33,827 nucleotides of DNA. Origin: PGYR01 sp040264895. GTDB lineage: Bacteria; Bacteroidota; Ignavibacteria; Kapaibacteriales; UBA2268. The position numbers and the translations under genes were made by a program. Under the pieces are notes generated by a model. The model did not search any database. It had not been told where the DNA came from and saw only the letters and a program-made list of their open reading frames with translations. The stretch is taken from the NCBI GenBank assembly GCA_040264895.1, contig JBDQHL010000012.1, forward strand, positions 1-33,827. The letters run 5' to 3'. Below are positions 18,754-26,411 of this stretch, piece by piece. The first letter of the stretch is position 1. Each line of letters begins with the position of its first letter.

Positions 18754-20420
18754 GTAACAACAACGGAAAATTAAAAGATTACGTAAGTTTTTACGATGTA
18801 AAAACTCAGCACAAAGGGATTCTATCTTGGCTGTTAACAACAGATCACAAGAGGATAGGTATTATGTACTTATTCTCCATAGGTGCATTTTTCTTAGTTG
18901 GTTTGACTTTTGCATTTTTAATGAGATTAGAAATGTTAACTACAGGTCCAACTATAGTAGATGCTCAGACATATAACTCATTCTTTACACTGCATGGAAT
19001 GATTATGGTATTTTTATTCATAATACCTGGTATTCCAGCTGTATTTGGAAACTTTTTTATTCCAATGCAAATCGGTGCAGAGGATGTGGCCTTCCCACGA
19101 CTCAATTTAATGTCATTTCACCTATATCTAATAGGTGCATTGCTAGCGATATTCTCGTTAGTGTTCCAAACTCATATTGATACTGGTTGGACTTTCTATG
19201 TACCATATAGTTTGCGAACAGGTACGGATATTGCCTTACCATTGTTAGCTGCATTTATTCTTGGGTTCTCATCTATCTTAACAGGTCTTAACTTTGTTAC
19301 TACTTGTCATAGAATGAGAGTTAAGGGTATGAAAATGTTTTCAATGCCACTATTTACGTGGTCATTATATTCTACTGCATGGATTCAAGTAATTGCAACT
19401 CCTATTATAGGTATAACAATAGTTTTAGTACTATTAGAAAGAACATTCAAATTTGGAATATTTGACCCAACATTAGGTGGTGATCCAGTATTATTCCAAC
19501 ACTTATTTTGGATATACTCTCACCCAGCCGTATATATTATGGCAATACCTGCATTTGGTGTAATATCTGATGTAATTGCTACTTTCTCTAGAAAGTCTGT
19601 TTTCGGATATCATGTGATGGCTTATTCGACTTTAGCTATTGCTGTTATCGGTTACATGGTATGGGCACACCACATGTTTACAAGTGGTATGAGTGACACA
19701 GCAAGAACTGTATTCTCATTCTTAACATTCTTTGTTGCTATTCCAACTGGTGTTAAGGTATTTAACTGGGTTGCAACATTGTGGCGAGGTACTATTGTAT
19801 TATCTGCTCCAATGTTATTTGCACTTAGTTCTATATTTTTGTTCTCTATTGGTGGACTTACAGGCTTACACTTAGGTACTATTTCAACTGACATTCACTT
19901 ACATGACACTTATTTTGTTATTGCTCACTTTCACTATGTAATTATTGGTGGTATACTATCAATGTTCATTGCTGCATTGCATTACTGGTATCCAAAAATG
20001 TTTGGTGTTATGTACAATCAGAAAGTAGCAAAAACTGGTGTAGTAATGTACTTTATTGGTGCAAATGTTCTTTATTTCCCAATGTTCATCATGGGTTATA
20101 TGGGAATGCCAAGAAGATACTTTGATTACTTACCAGAATATCAAATTTATCATGTAATTTCAACAGTAGGTTCTTGGATACTTATTACAGCTATATTAAT
20201 GATGATAATCAATCTAATAGTTGCTAAAGTTAAAGGAAACAGAGTTGCTGGTCCAAATCCTTGGGGAGCTAAAACACTTGAGTGGGCTATGCCATCTCCG
20301 CCACCATTATTAAACTTTGTGGAAACACCAGTACCTACAGATGATCCTTATGATTATAGTGGTCATGATGAAAGAGAATTCATTGAAAACAAAGAAAAAG
20401 AAATTCAGGAGGTTAACTAA
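18750..20420 (+). CDS. ctaD: Cytochrome c oxidase subunit I, A2-type
   Basis: A 556-residue haem-copper oxidase catalytic subunit, reducing O2 to water and pumping protons. Haem and CuB ligands are all present: His82 (low-spin haem), His258, His307 and His308 (CuB), His393 (haem a3) and His395 (low-spin haem). Tyr262 is the cross-link tyrosine. Helix VI reads YSHPAVY (256-262), the Tyr-Ser signature of A2-type oxidases, which lack the helix-VI glutamate found in the GHPEVY of A1 enzymes. The D-channel entry Asp112 (GAEDVAFPRLN) and K-channel Lys336 (IPTGVKVF) are kept. It is coupled to SCO upstream (ATGA) and to subunit III downstream. Confidence 0.97.
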   Translation: MSNNNGKLKDYVSFYDVKTQHKGILSWLLTTDHKRIGIMYLFSIGAFFLVGLTFAFLMRLEMLTTGPTIVDAQTYNSFFTLHGMIMVFLFIIPGIPAVFGNFFIPMQIGAEDVAFPRLNLMSFHLYLIGALLAIFSLVFQTHIDTGWTFYVPYSLRTGTDIALPLLAAFILGFSSILTGLNFVTTCHRMRVKGMKMFSMPLFTWSLYSTAWIQVIATPIIGITIVLVLLERTFKFGIFDPTLGGDPVLFQHLFWIYSHPAVYIMAIPAFGVISDVIATFSRKSVFGYHVMAYSTLAIAVIGYMVWAHHMFTSGMSDTARTVFSFLTFFVAIPTGVKVFNWVATLWRGTIVLSAPMLFALSSIFLFSIGGLTGLHLGTISTDIHLHDTYFVIAHFHYVIIGGILSMFIAALHYWYPKMFGVMYNQKVAKTGVVMYFIGANVLYFPMFIMGYMGMPRRYFDYLPEYQIYHVISTVGSWILITAILMMIINLIVAKVKGNRVAGPNPWGAKTLEWAMPSPPPLLNFVETPVPTDDPYDYSGHDEREFIENKEKEIQEVN

Positions 20421-20421
20421 A

Positions 20422-21096
20422 TTGAGTACTACTTCTGTTGATAACCACGGGCACGGTAACAACGCAGCTCATGGATACGGAGATAATAGTCAACTTTATG
20501 TACACGTACACAGAGATGATTATGGATCTAAATTTGGAATGTGGCTATTCTTATTCACCGAGGTTCTTTTATTCGGTGGTTTATTTATCCTTTATTATGG
20601 ATATAGATTAGCTTATCCTCAAGACTATCATAATGCAGCTATGGAACTTAATATTGTCATGGGTGCAGTAAACACTTTGGTGTTACTGACTAGCTCATTG
20701 ACTATGGTATTATCTATTGTTGCTTTAAGACGTGAAAGTATTAAAGTTTCTTTATTTTACTTGTTTATCACCTTTGCTTTTGGAGCAACATTCTGTGTAA
20801 ACAAATACTTCGAGTGGTCAGCAAAAATTCACCATGGTATTTATCCTGGTTCTGAAGATTTGGCTACTAGACCTGCAGGAGAGCTTGTTTTCTTCGGTTT
20901 GTACTACTTGATGACTGGACTTCACACTTTCCACGTTATTGTAGGTATGGTAATTATGGTGTTCTGTTATGTATTTATCAAAACAGGAACTATTAATTCA
21001 GACAAGTATATAGTATTAGAAAATGCTGGACTTTATTGGCACTTAGTCGATTTGATTTGGATTTTCTTATTCCCATTATTCTATCTATTACATTAA
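20422..21096 (+). CDS. ctaE: Cytochrome c oxidase subunit III
   Basis: A 224-residue oxidase subunit III with about five helices, including KFGMWLFLFTEVLLFGG (about 37-53) and the closing YWHLVDLIWIFLFPLFYLL that typifies the family. The start is TTG 20422, one base after the subunit I stop, chosen because a near-perfect AGGAGG lies about 9 bases upstream and the resulting His-rich soluble N-terminus ends right before the first conserved helix. Longer in-frame starts inside ctaD would add a chance Lys-rich extension. Subunit III stabilises the core and its lipids near the D-channel. Confidence 0.94.
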   Translation: MSTTSVDNHGHGNNAAHGYGDNSQLYVHVHRDDYGSKFGMWLFLFTEVLLFGGLFILYYGYRLAYPQDYHNAAMELNIVMGAVNTLVLLTSSLTMVLSIVALRRESIKVSLFYLFITFAFGATFCVNKYFEWSAKIHHGIYPGSEDLATRPAGELVFFGLYYLMTGLHTFHVIVGMVIMVFCYVFIKTGTINSDKYIVLENAGLYWHLVDLIWIFLFPLFYLLH

Positions 21097-21106
21097 AAGG
21101 TTGAAA

Positions 21107-21424
21107 ATGAGCGGACACAACGAAAACACAGGTGTTGATACACACGACCACGTACCCAGTTATGGGAAAAATGTTATAATATGGTTAGCATTAGTTGCTT
21201 TGACTGCTTTGACAGTAACTGTAGCAAGCGTAAACTTAGGTGATTACACTTTCTTTTTCGCTATGCTGATTGCAACAATTAAAGCAATGTTAGTGATAAA
21301 TATTTTCATGCACATCAAATATGATGATTTCTTTATGAAAGGTATACTAGTTGCATGTGGGTTTATTATTCTGGCTATATTTGTTATTTATTCATTTGAT
21401 TTATTAAATACATACCCCGGTTAG
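21107..21424 (+). CDS. ctaF: Cytochrome c oxidase subunit IV (prokaryotic, CtaF-like)
   Basis: A 105-residue small membrane protein with three helices and a short polar His-rich N-terminus. The helices and the KAMLVINIFMHIKYDDFFMK stretch (about 60-80) are typical of the bacterial subunit IV family. The ATG at 21107 is preceded by AAAAGG at good spacing; an in-frame TTG six bases earlier is less likely. It sits 10 bases after subunit III and 3 bases before subunit II. The family assists assembly or stability of the oxidase core. Confidence 0.88.
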   Translation: MSGHNENTGVDTHDHVPSYGKNVIIWLALVALTALTVTVASVNLGDYTFFFAMLIATIKAMLVINIFMHIKYDDFFMKGILVACGFIILAIFVIYSFDLLNTYPG

Positions 21425-21427
21425 AAA

Positions 21428-22099
21428 ATGTTTGATCAAGCTTCAAAATATGCTGGAACAGTAGATAATGTAATGATATATGTAACGGTTATTTCCGTTA
21501 TTATGCTCTTGTTAATTACTGTTGCAATGATTTATTTTGTCATTAGATATAATGCAAAAAGGAACCCGATTCCAACTCCTTATCATGGGAATGTTGCTAT
21601 CGAGGTAATTTGGATTGTGATTCCAACTATCTTAGTTATGACTATGTTCTTCTATGGTTATAGAGATTTTGCTGAACTTAGAAATACAAAAGAGCAAGAC
21701 ATGGAAGTTTCAGTTACTGCCAAGATGTGGGATTGGGATTTCATGTATGAAAATGGTACAAAGACGGATACACTTTATATACCCGTAAATAAGACAATCA
21801 AATTCAACATAACTTCAATTGATGTATTACATAGTTTTTATATTCCTGGTTTCAGAATTAAAGAAGATGCTGTTCCTGGTAGAAATGGATTTGTATTCAT
21901 TACTTCTGAAAAAACTGGAGAGTTTGATATCGCATGTGCTGAATATTGTGGACAACAACATTGGAACATGTACAAAAAACTAATTGTAATGCCTCAGGAT
22001 GAATTCGCTTCTTGGTATGATAAAAATAGTACTGGAACTGAAGAAAATTTGACTGAAAATGCTTTAGATTCTGATAACTCTGAATCTAATAACGAATAA
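21428..22099 (+). CDS. ctaC: Cytochrome c oxidase subunit II with CuA centre
   Basis: A 223-residue subunit II with two membrane helices (about 17-40 and 58-78) and a periplasmic cupredoxin domain. The CuA ligands are complete: His135, Cys170, Glu172, Cys174, His178 and Met181. An aromatic WDWDF patch (101-105) marks the electron entry site. There is no lipobox and no C-terminal cytochrome c domain; instead the protein ends in a short acidic Asn/Glu/Ser tail. Electrons must therefore come from a separate cytochrome domain, and three such are encoded in the same operon. The gene follows subunits I, III and IV rather than leading them as in classical ctaCDEF clusters. Confidence 0.96.
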   Translation: MFDQASKYAGTVDNVMIYVTVISVIMLLLITVAMIYFVIRYNAKRNPIPTPYHGNVAIEVIWIVIPTILVMTMFFYGYRDFAELRNTKEQDMEVSVTAKMWDWDFMYENGTKTDTLYIPVNKTIKFNITSIDVLHSFYIPGFRIKEDAVPGRNGFVFITSEKTGEFDIACAEYCGQQHWNMYKKLIVMPQDEFASWYDKNSTGTEENLTENALDSDNSESNNE

Positions 22100-22106
22100 A
22101 ATAATC

Positions 22107-22131
22107 ATGTTCCCTAAGTGGTAGGGAATAT
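22107..22131 (+). promoter_or_regulatory. Hairpin sequestering the ctaB ribosome-binding site
   Basis: The sequence ATGTTCCCT (22107-22115), a 7-base loop, and AGGGAATAT (22123-22131) can form a 9-pair stem with one G-U pair. The right arm contains AGGGA, the only Shine-Dalgarno candidate for the ctaB ATG at 22133. Folding would hide it, so it may hold CtaB synthesis below that of the oxidase subunits. It is seen in sequence only; the regulatory role is inferred. Confidence 0.45.
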
Positions 22132-22132
22132 T

Positions 22133-23017
22133 ATGACAAGTTCTGTGAAAAATAATGATACGAATTTATTCAAAGATTTATTTGAATTAGGAAAGTATAG
22201 AATATCTATTTCAGTTGCCATAACAGCAGCTGTGGGTTATCTGTTGCAAGAAATCAGATTCGATACGAATCTACTTTTTACATTTCTTGGAACAATGATA
22301 ATGTCTATGGGCTCGGCCTCATATAATCATTGGCAAGAAAGAAAGATTGACCCACTAATGGAAAGAACTAAAAATAGACCAATTGCTGTTGGACGTATTT
22401 CATCTGGCAGAGGTTTTGCTCTTTCTGGAACTATGGCATTAACTGGGATGTTGTTCTTACTAGCTACCGGAAGTGTATTACCAATGATAATTGGAATAAT
22501 AACTTTAGCTATATATAATTTGGTATATACACCAATGAAAAGATATAGCAATTTGGCAGTTATTCCAGGTGCAATTGTAGGTGGACTGCCACCCCTAATA
22601 GGGTGGACTGCAGCAGGTGGATATTTATATGCTCCAGCAATTTGGGCAGTAGCATTTTTCCTATTTTTGTGGCAAATGCCTCACTTTTGGTTGTTATTAC
22701 TTCTATTTGAATCTGACTATAACAAAGCTGGTTTTGTTATGTTGAACAAATGGTTGAATATAAACCAAATTGGTAGAGTAACTTTTGTTTGGATTGTATC
22801 TTTAGCAGCAATCACTATGATTGTGCCTTTTTATGGTGTAATTGACAACTTGATAATACTTATATTATTTTTTGTTGCTCAATTAGTCTTAGTGTACAAT
22901 TCAAGATTTTTAATTGCGAAACAGTTGAGTAGAAAACTAATTCGCAAAACATTTATGTTTATTAACATATATGTACTTTTAATATTAGTATTAATTATAA
23001 TTGATAAAATAATTTAG
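22133..23017 (+). CDS. ctaB: Protohaem IX farnesyltransferase (haem O synthase) CtaB
   Basis: A 294-residue UbiA-family prenyltransferase that attaches farnesyl to protohaem to make haem O, the precursor of haem A for the oxidase. It has about nine helices. The first polar motif reads NHWQERKIDPLMERTKNRP, where the first Asp of the canonical N-x3-D-x3-D is Glu. The second helical motif YTPMKRYSNLAVIPGAIVGG includes the loop and the GGLPPLIGW stretch typical of CtaB. ATG 22133 is chosen because AGGGA lies 5 bases upstream; the GTG at 22118 is in the hairpin. No haem A synthase (CtaA) is in the window. Confidence 0.94.
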   Translation: MTSSVKNNDTNLFKDLFELGKYRISISVAITAAVGYLLQEIRFDTNLLFTFLGTMIMSMGSASYNHWQERKIDPLMERTKNRPIAVGRISSGRGFALSGTMALTGMLFLLATGSVLPMIIGIITLAIYNLVYTPMKRYSNLAVIPGAIVGGLPPLIGWTAAGGYLYAPAIWAVAFFLFLWQMPHFWLLLLLFESDYNKAGFVMLNKWLNINQIGRVTFVWIVSLAAITMIVPFYGVIDNLIILILFFVAQLVLVYNSRFLIAKQLSRKLIRKTFMFINIYVLLILVLIIIDKII

Positions 23018-23032
23018 CTTAAAGGCAAAATA

Positions 23033-24472
23033 ATGGAACTATTTAATGATTTGGTAATACCTGTTGGTTCTAGTCACCTAACACTAATTAGGTTGATGCT
23101 TTACATTTCATCTGCATTCTTATTCTCTTATACAGGGATTTTATTCGGATCAGTGTGGTTATCTACATTGGCACAAGGAAAAGCAAAAAAAGATAATGAT
23201 GTAGCTTACCAAAAGTTGGCTCAAGATTTAATCAATGTAGGAACAGGAATTCCTGGTATGTGGTTTGGGCTTGGATTAGTTCCTATGTTTAGTTTTATCC
23301 TAAGTTACCCTCAATTACTTAGTGGAACACAATCAGACGTAGTAGGATACTTGTTTATAGCTTTATTCTTATTACTTATGGGAATTGCCGCATCTTATGG
23401 ATATAAGAGTGCTGTTAATTTCAAATCTGTATTCTACTCATTCAAAACAAACGTAAAGTCTACTAGTGCTGGTTTGATTGATGAATATCATAGCTTAGAT
23501 GAAGAAGTTGAAAATAATGGTTCATTTGCTGCTATTTGGAGCGTAATATTCTTAATTATCGCTACTTGGTTCATAGCTGGTGCTACAACTTATGCGTATG
23601 ATTCTTCTCTTTGGGGAGGATCAATATTTGATATGATATTTAGTATGAATACTAGCATGAAAGCCCTGCTTATATTAGTTATGGGTACAGCTTTAGCATC
23701 TGCAGTATATATGTTCCTAACTTTCTCATGGCAAGATGGAGCTAAGAATATTGATGAACATACAAAAAAACAATACTTAAATTTCGCCAGAAGACACGGG
23801 TTGTATGCAGCACTGATAATTCCTATTGTTTTTGCTCTTCACATAGTTACTATACCTAGTGGTGCACTTTCTGGTTGGATGTTTGCTTTTGGTTTAATCT
23901 CATTACTATTTGTATTGTTCTTTGCTCAATCTGTTTATGTAACAAAAAAGAAAGAACATGTTAAAGGTATTAGATTTGGATTCATGTTTATGTTGCTTGC
24001 ATTTGCAATGTTTGCAGCTCAAGATCAACAAGCTTTCCATATATCTGTATCAGGTAACTTACATGCTATAGCTGAAGTAGCTGAAAAAGAAGAAGCTGCT
24101 AGACTAGCTCTTTATGAATCTGAAGATAACAAACCACAAGTTGATGCCCAAGGAATTTATGATACACGTTGTATTGCTTGTCACCAGTTTGACTCAAAAG
24201 GTGTAGGTCCAGCTTACAATGATGTTGTAACTAAGTATGAAGGCAAAGAAAATGAGTTAGTTAAGTTTATACTTAACCCTTATCCTGTTAACCCTTCAGA
24301 ATATCCAGCTGGTATGCCTGCTCAAGGTCTAACTCCTCCAGAAGGGAAAGCAATGGCAAAATGGTTGCTTGGTAAAGTCGTAGGTGGCGGAAAAAGCGAG
24401 GAGAAGCCGGAAGGTGATGCTCCTGCTGAAGAACCAACAGCTGAAGAAGAAGCAACTGCTTCTGCTGATTAG
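23033..24472 (+). CDS. Polytopic membrane protein with C-terminal cytochrome c domain
   Basis: A 479-residue protein with about eight predicted membrane helices (roughly 17-45, 73-93, 102-124, 164-190, 208-232, 257-277, 279-303, 312-330), then a linker, a single cytochrome c domain with CIACH (Cys380, Cys383, His384) and likely axial Met428 in YPAGMPAQ, and an Ala/Glu/Pro-rich acidic tail (450-479). Several histidines lie in or next to the membrane part (15, 255, 270, 336, 344), so bound haem b is conceivable. I do not recognise a named family for the membrane domain. It is the last gene of the ACIII-oxidase operon, 15 bases after ctaB, and a terminator follows. A role as membrane-tethered electron donor or an extra quinol/cytochrome module is inferred. 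Confidence 0.85.
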   Translation: MELFNDLVIPVGSSHLTLIRLMLYISSAFLFSYTGILFGSVWLSTLAQGKAKKDNDVAYQKLAQDLINVGTGIPGMWFGLGLVPMFSFILSYPQLLSGTQSDVVGYLFIALFLLLMGIAASYGYKSAVNFKSVFYSFKTNVKSTSAGLIDEYHSLDEEVENNGSFAAIWSVIFLIIATWFIAGATTYAYDSSLWGGSIFDMIFSMNTSMKALLILVMGTALASAVYMFLTFSWQDGAKNIDEHTKKQYLNFARRHGLYAALIIPIVFALHIVTIPSGALSGWMFAFGLISLLFVLFFAQSVYVTKKKEHVKGIRFGFMFMLLAFAMFAAQDQQAFHISVSGNLHAIAEVAEKEEAARLALYESEDNKPQVDAQGIYDTRCIACHQFDSKGVGPAYNDVVTKYEGKENELVKFILNPYPVNPSEYPAGMPAQGLTPPEGKAMAKWLLGKVVGGGKSEEKPEGDAPAEEPTAEEEATASAD

Positions 24473-24499
24473 TTAAATCTAAACTTAAAAATATTAAAA

Positions 24500-24535
24500 A
24501 GGCCACTAGCTAATTAAAGTTAATGGCCTATTTTT
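24500..24535 (+). terminator. Rho-independent terminator of the respiratory operon
   Basis: Arms AGGCCACTAGCT (24500-24511) and AGTTAATGGCCT (24518-24529) pair over 12 positions with one C-A mismatch and one G-U pair around a 6-base loop, then TTTTT at 24531-24535. It lies 28 bases after the last operon gene. Confidence 0.88.
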
Positions 24536-24564
24536 GTATATTGTAATAATACATAATTATAAAA

Positions 24565-24638
24565 CTCCCCTATTTTTAAAGAGGGGTGGCCAACGAAGGG
24601 GAACTTGCTAAAGAAGTAAAAAAAGAAGGGGTTAAATA
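24565..24638 (+). repeat. GC-rich hairpin segment resembling a dispersed intergenic element
   Basis: After the terminator, CCCCT (24567-24571) and AGGGG (24582-24586) can pair around a 10-base loop, and GTGGCCAACGAAGGGG follows. It is distinctly G-rich compared with its surroundings. Hairpin-plus-GGTGGC segments of this style occur as dispersed intergenic repeats in some AT-rich Bacteroidota genomes (from memory). Only one copy is in this window, so repeat status is unproven. A short open stretch encoding ANEGELAKEVKKEGVK ends in TAA at 24637-24639, just before the next gene. Confidence 0.35.
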
Positions 24639-24908
24639 ATGAAAAAATTATATTCAATAGTTATTTTATGCTTATTAATCTCAATAATTTTCTCATATGT
24701 AAATATATCAATGATTGAAAATAAGACTGGTTTCGGAGTTTTTATATCATTTTATTATTTTCAAATTCCAATAATAGCAAGTCAATTGATTTTAACTTTT
24801 TTACTAATTTTTGGAATTGTTACAAATAAGAGAAGGTCTATTAAATATTTTGTTGTTTCATCAATATTAGTATTATTAATTACTTTAATCAATACCTTCT
24901 CTTTATAA
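24639..24908 (+). CDS. Small hypothetical membrane protein
   Basis: An 89-residue protein with three predicted helices (about 4-22, 30-58, 66-87) separated by short loops and an NKRRS positive patch between the second and third. A GAAGGGG stretch about 7 bases before the ATG gives a credible ribosome-binding site. It lies alone in the gene-poor spacer between the respiratory operon and the M24 peptidase. I recognise no family or motif. It could be a real small membrane protein or part of a cargo region with the decayed fragment that follows. Confidence 0.55.
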   Translation: MKKLYSIVILCLLISIIFSYVNISMIENKTGFGVFISFYYFQIPIIASQLILTFLLIFGIVTNKRRSIKYFVVSSILVLLITLINTFSL

Positions 24909-25096
24909 ATAATGTGATTAGCTATATAAAAAATCCATACCCACTCAATAGTACTGCATCTGGTTCAATAACCAACTGGACATACCTTGCTGTTACAAGG
25001 AACATAAGCAATATGTACCCTTATGTGAAGAGCTAACCAGCAGCTGCTACTTATAGTGCAGATGACGACTACAGATATGGTTTCAATAGTAAGTAG
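24902..25096 (+). pseudogene. Decayed coding fragment, possibly the end of an RHS-repeat protein
   Basis: One frame is protein-like across this spacer but has no start and is broken by TAA at 25034-25036 and TAG at 25094-25096. It reads NPYPLNSTASGSITNWTY, then NMYPYVKS, stop, PAAATYSADDDYRYGFNSK. The end resembles the YRYGFNGKEKD motif of the RHS-associated core domain common in Bacteroidota. The similarity is short and from memory, so the assignment is tentative; the low A+T compared with neighbouring spacer supports former coding sequence. Confidence 0.4.
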
Positions 25097-25113
25097 AAGT
25101 AATTTCTTTATTA

Positions 25114-25143
25114 AAGCCCTTAAGTAATTTTGCTTAAGGGCTT
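25114..25143. terminator. Perfect 11-bp hairpin between convergent genes
   Basis: AAGCCCTTAAG (25114-25124) and CTTAAGGGCTT (25133-25143) pair perfectly around an 8-base loop. It lies 33 bases past the stop of the minus-strand M24 peptidase gene, and on that strand a T-rich stretch follows, so it most likely terminates that gene; it may also stop plus-strand transcripts from the spacer. Confidence 0.75.
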
Positions 25144-25175
25144 AGTTTGTACGAATAATCTGTCAATTACTAATA

Positions 25176-26354
25176 CTATATTACAACTATCTCTTGTTGT
25201 ATATCGCCAGCAACATCTACATTGCCATCATTGTCAACTATTACATCTATCTCTGTTCTGAAGCCAAGTTTTTCTTCTGGCATATAGATACCGGGTTCTA
25301 ATGAGAATATAGATCCTTTTATTATTTCTCTAACATCATTTGACTCTAAGTTGTCAATATGAGTACCGTTACCGTGGCAGTCAGTAGCTATGTTGTGCCC
25401 TGTTCTATGCCAGTAGTAATCTCCATAGCCAGCATCTTCTATCACATCTCTTACTGCATCATCTACTTCAGCACCAGTCACTGGTTCGCCTGCAGCAAAG
25501 CGTTCTTTTACTAAGTTATAGCCAGCATCACGTGCATCAGCAGTTAATCGGAATATTTTTTTAACGTTCTCAGGTATGTCATTTCCAACATATCCCATCC
25601 ACGTAACATCATAGAATATTGAACCTTCTGCTTCGAATCTTGCAAATAAGTCAATTAGAACCAAGTCGCCTTCTGTTATTTTCTGTTTGTTATTTGGTGA
25701 TGGCTCAAAGTGTGGGTCACCTGCATTTTCGTTAATACCTACTATTGGGCCATGATCCCAAAATATGCCGTTATCTTTGAACTGTTGGTGCATATACTGT
25801 TGTACTTCATATTCAGTAGCAGGGTTGCCCTCGTCTATTCTGGTTCTAATGTATTTAAAAGCATTGTCCTTAACAGACTGCATTACTTCTGCACACTTTC
25901 TGTGGTCAGCAATCTCTTCGTCGGTTAGGTGTGATTCAAATAAGCTAACTAAGTTTCCACTGCTTACTACTTCTACTCCAAAGCTTCTGATTAAATCTAT
26001 TGTACCACCATCAACTATTGATACATAGGGTATAGCGTTGTTCGGTGAGTATTGCATTGCAACTTTCTTAGCACCATTTAATATATTTGATAGCTTTTCC
26101 TGAAGCTGTTGCCAAGGGAGGTAAATTTCTTTTTTTCCTGGTAAATCACTAAGATAGTTCGGTTCTATTTTATGATTTAATTTCGTTGGTTCACCTTCTG
26201 CAGGAATATAATAAAACCACCTACGAGTTGCCAAGTGGTCTCCACCAAGTCCTAAAATCCTTGCAGCTATGTGGTCTCTTCCATGAAAATCATAAAATAA
26301 CCAACCATCTATACCCATATTTCTTAATTCTTCTTGTATCTTTTCAACTTGCAT
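25176..26354 (-). CDS. M24-family metallopeptidase (Xaa-Pro aminopeptidase-like)
   Basis: A 392-residue creatinase/aminopeptidase P-fold enzyme, probably cytoplasmic, removing N-terminal residues before proline or acting on Xaa-Pro dipeptides. Residues 1-150 form the creatinase N-domain. The C-terminal pita-bread domain carries all five metal ligands in order: Asp in LVLIDLFAR, Asp in IFYDVTW, His in HRTGHNI, Glu in SLEPGIY and Glu in RTEIDVIV. The ATG at 26354 has a GGATAG-like site upstream. There is no signal peptide. It stands alone on the minus strand and diverges from the DNA glycosylase gene. Family is firm; substrate range is not. Confidence 0.9.
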   Translation of the reverse strand: MQVEKIQEELRNMGIDGWLFYDFHGRDHIAARILGLGGDHLATRRWFYYIPAEGEPTKLNHKIEPNYLSDLPGKKEIYLPWQQLQEKLSNILNGAKKVAMQYSPNNAIPYVSIVDGGTIDLIRSFGVEVVSSGNLVSLFESHLTDEEIADHRKCAEVMQSVKDNAFKYIRTRIDEGNPATEYEVQQYMHQQFKDNGIFWDHGPIVGINENAGDPHFEPSPNNKQKITEGDLVLIDLFARFEAEGSIFYDVTWMGYVGNDIPENVKKIFRLTADARDAGYNLVKERFAAGEPVTGAEVDDAVRDVIEDAGYGDYYWHRTGHNIATDCHGNGTHIDNLESNDVREIIKGSIFSLEPGIYMPEEKLGFRTEIDVIVDNDGNVDVAGDIQQEIVVI

Positions 26355-26411
26355 TATCTATCCAGTTTAAATTTTATAAATTAGAGAAAAACAACTTACT
26401 ATATCAAAAAT

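Noticed and set aside
20317..20421. Long N-terminal extension of oxidase subunit III overlapping subunit I
   Set aside because: The extension is a Lys/Met-rich out-of-frame reading of ctaD; the TTG at 20422 has AGGAGG upstream and gives a normal subunit III.
24288..24506. Minus-strand open frame rich in Leu and Gln
   Set aside because: It mirrors the Ala/Glu-rich tail of the cytochrome protein and the terminator; composition explains it.
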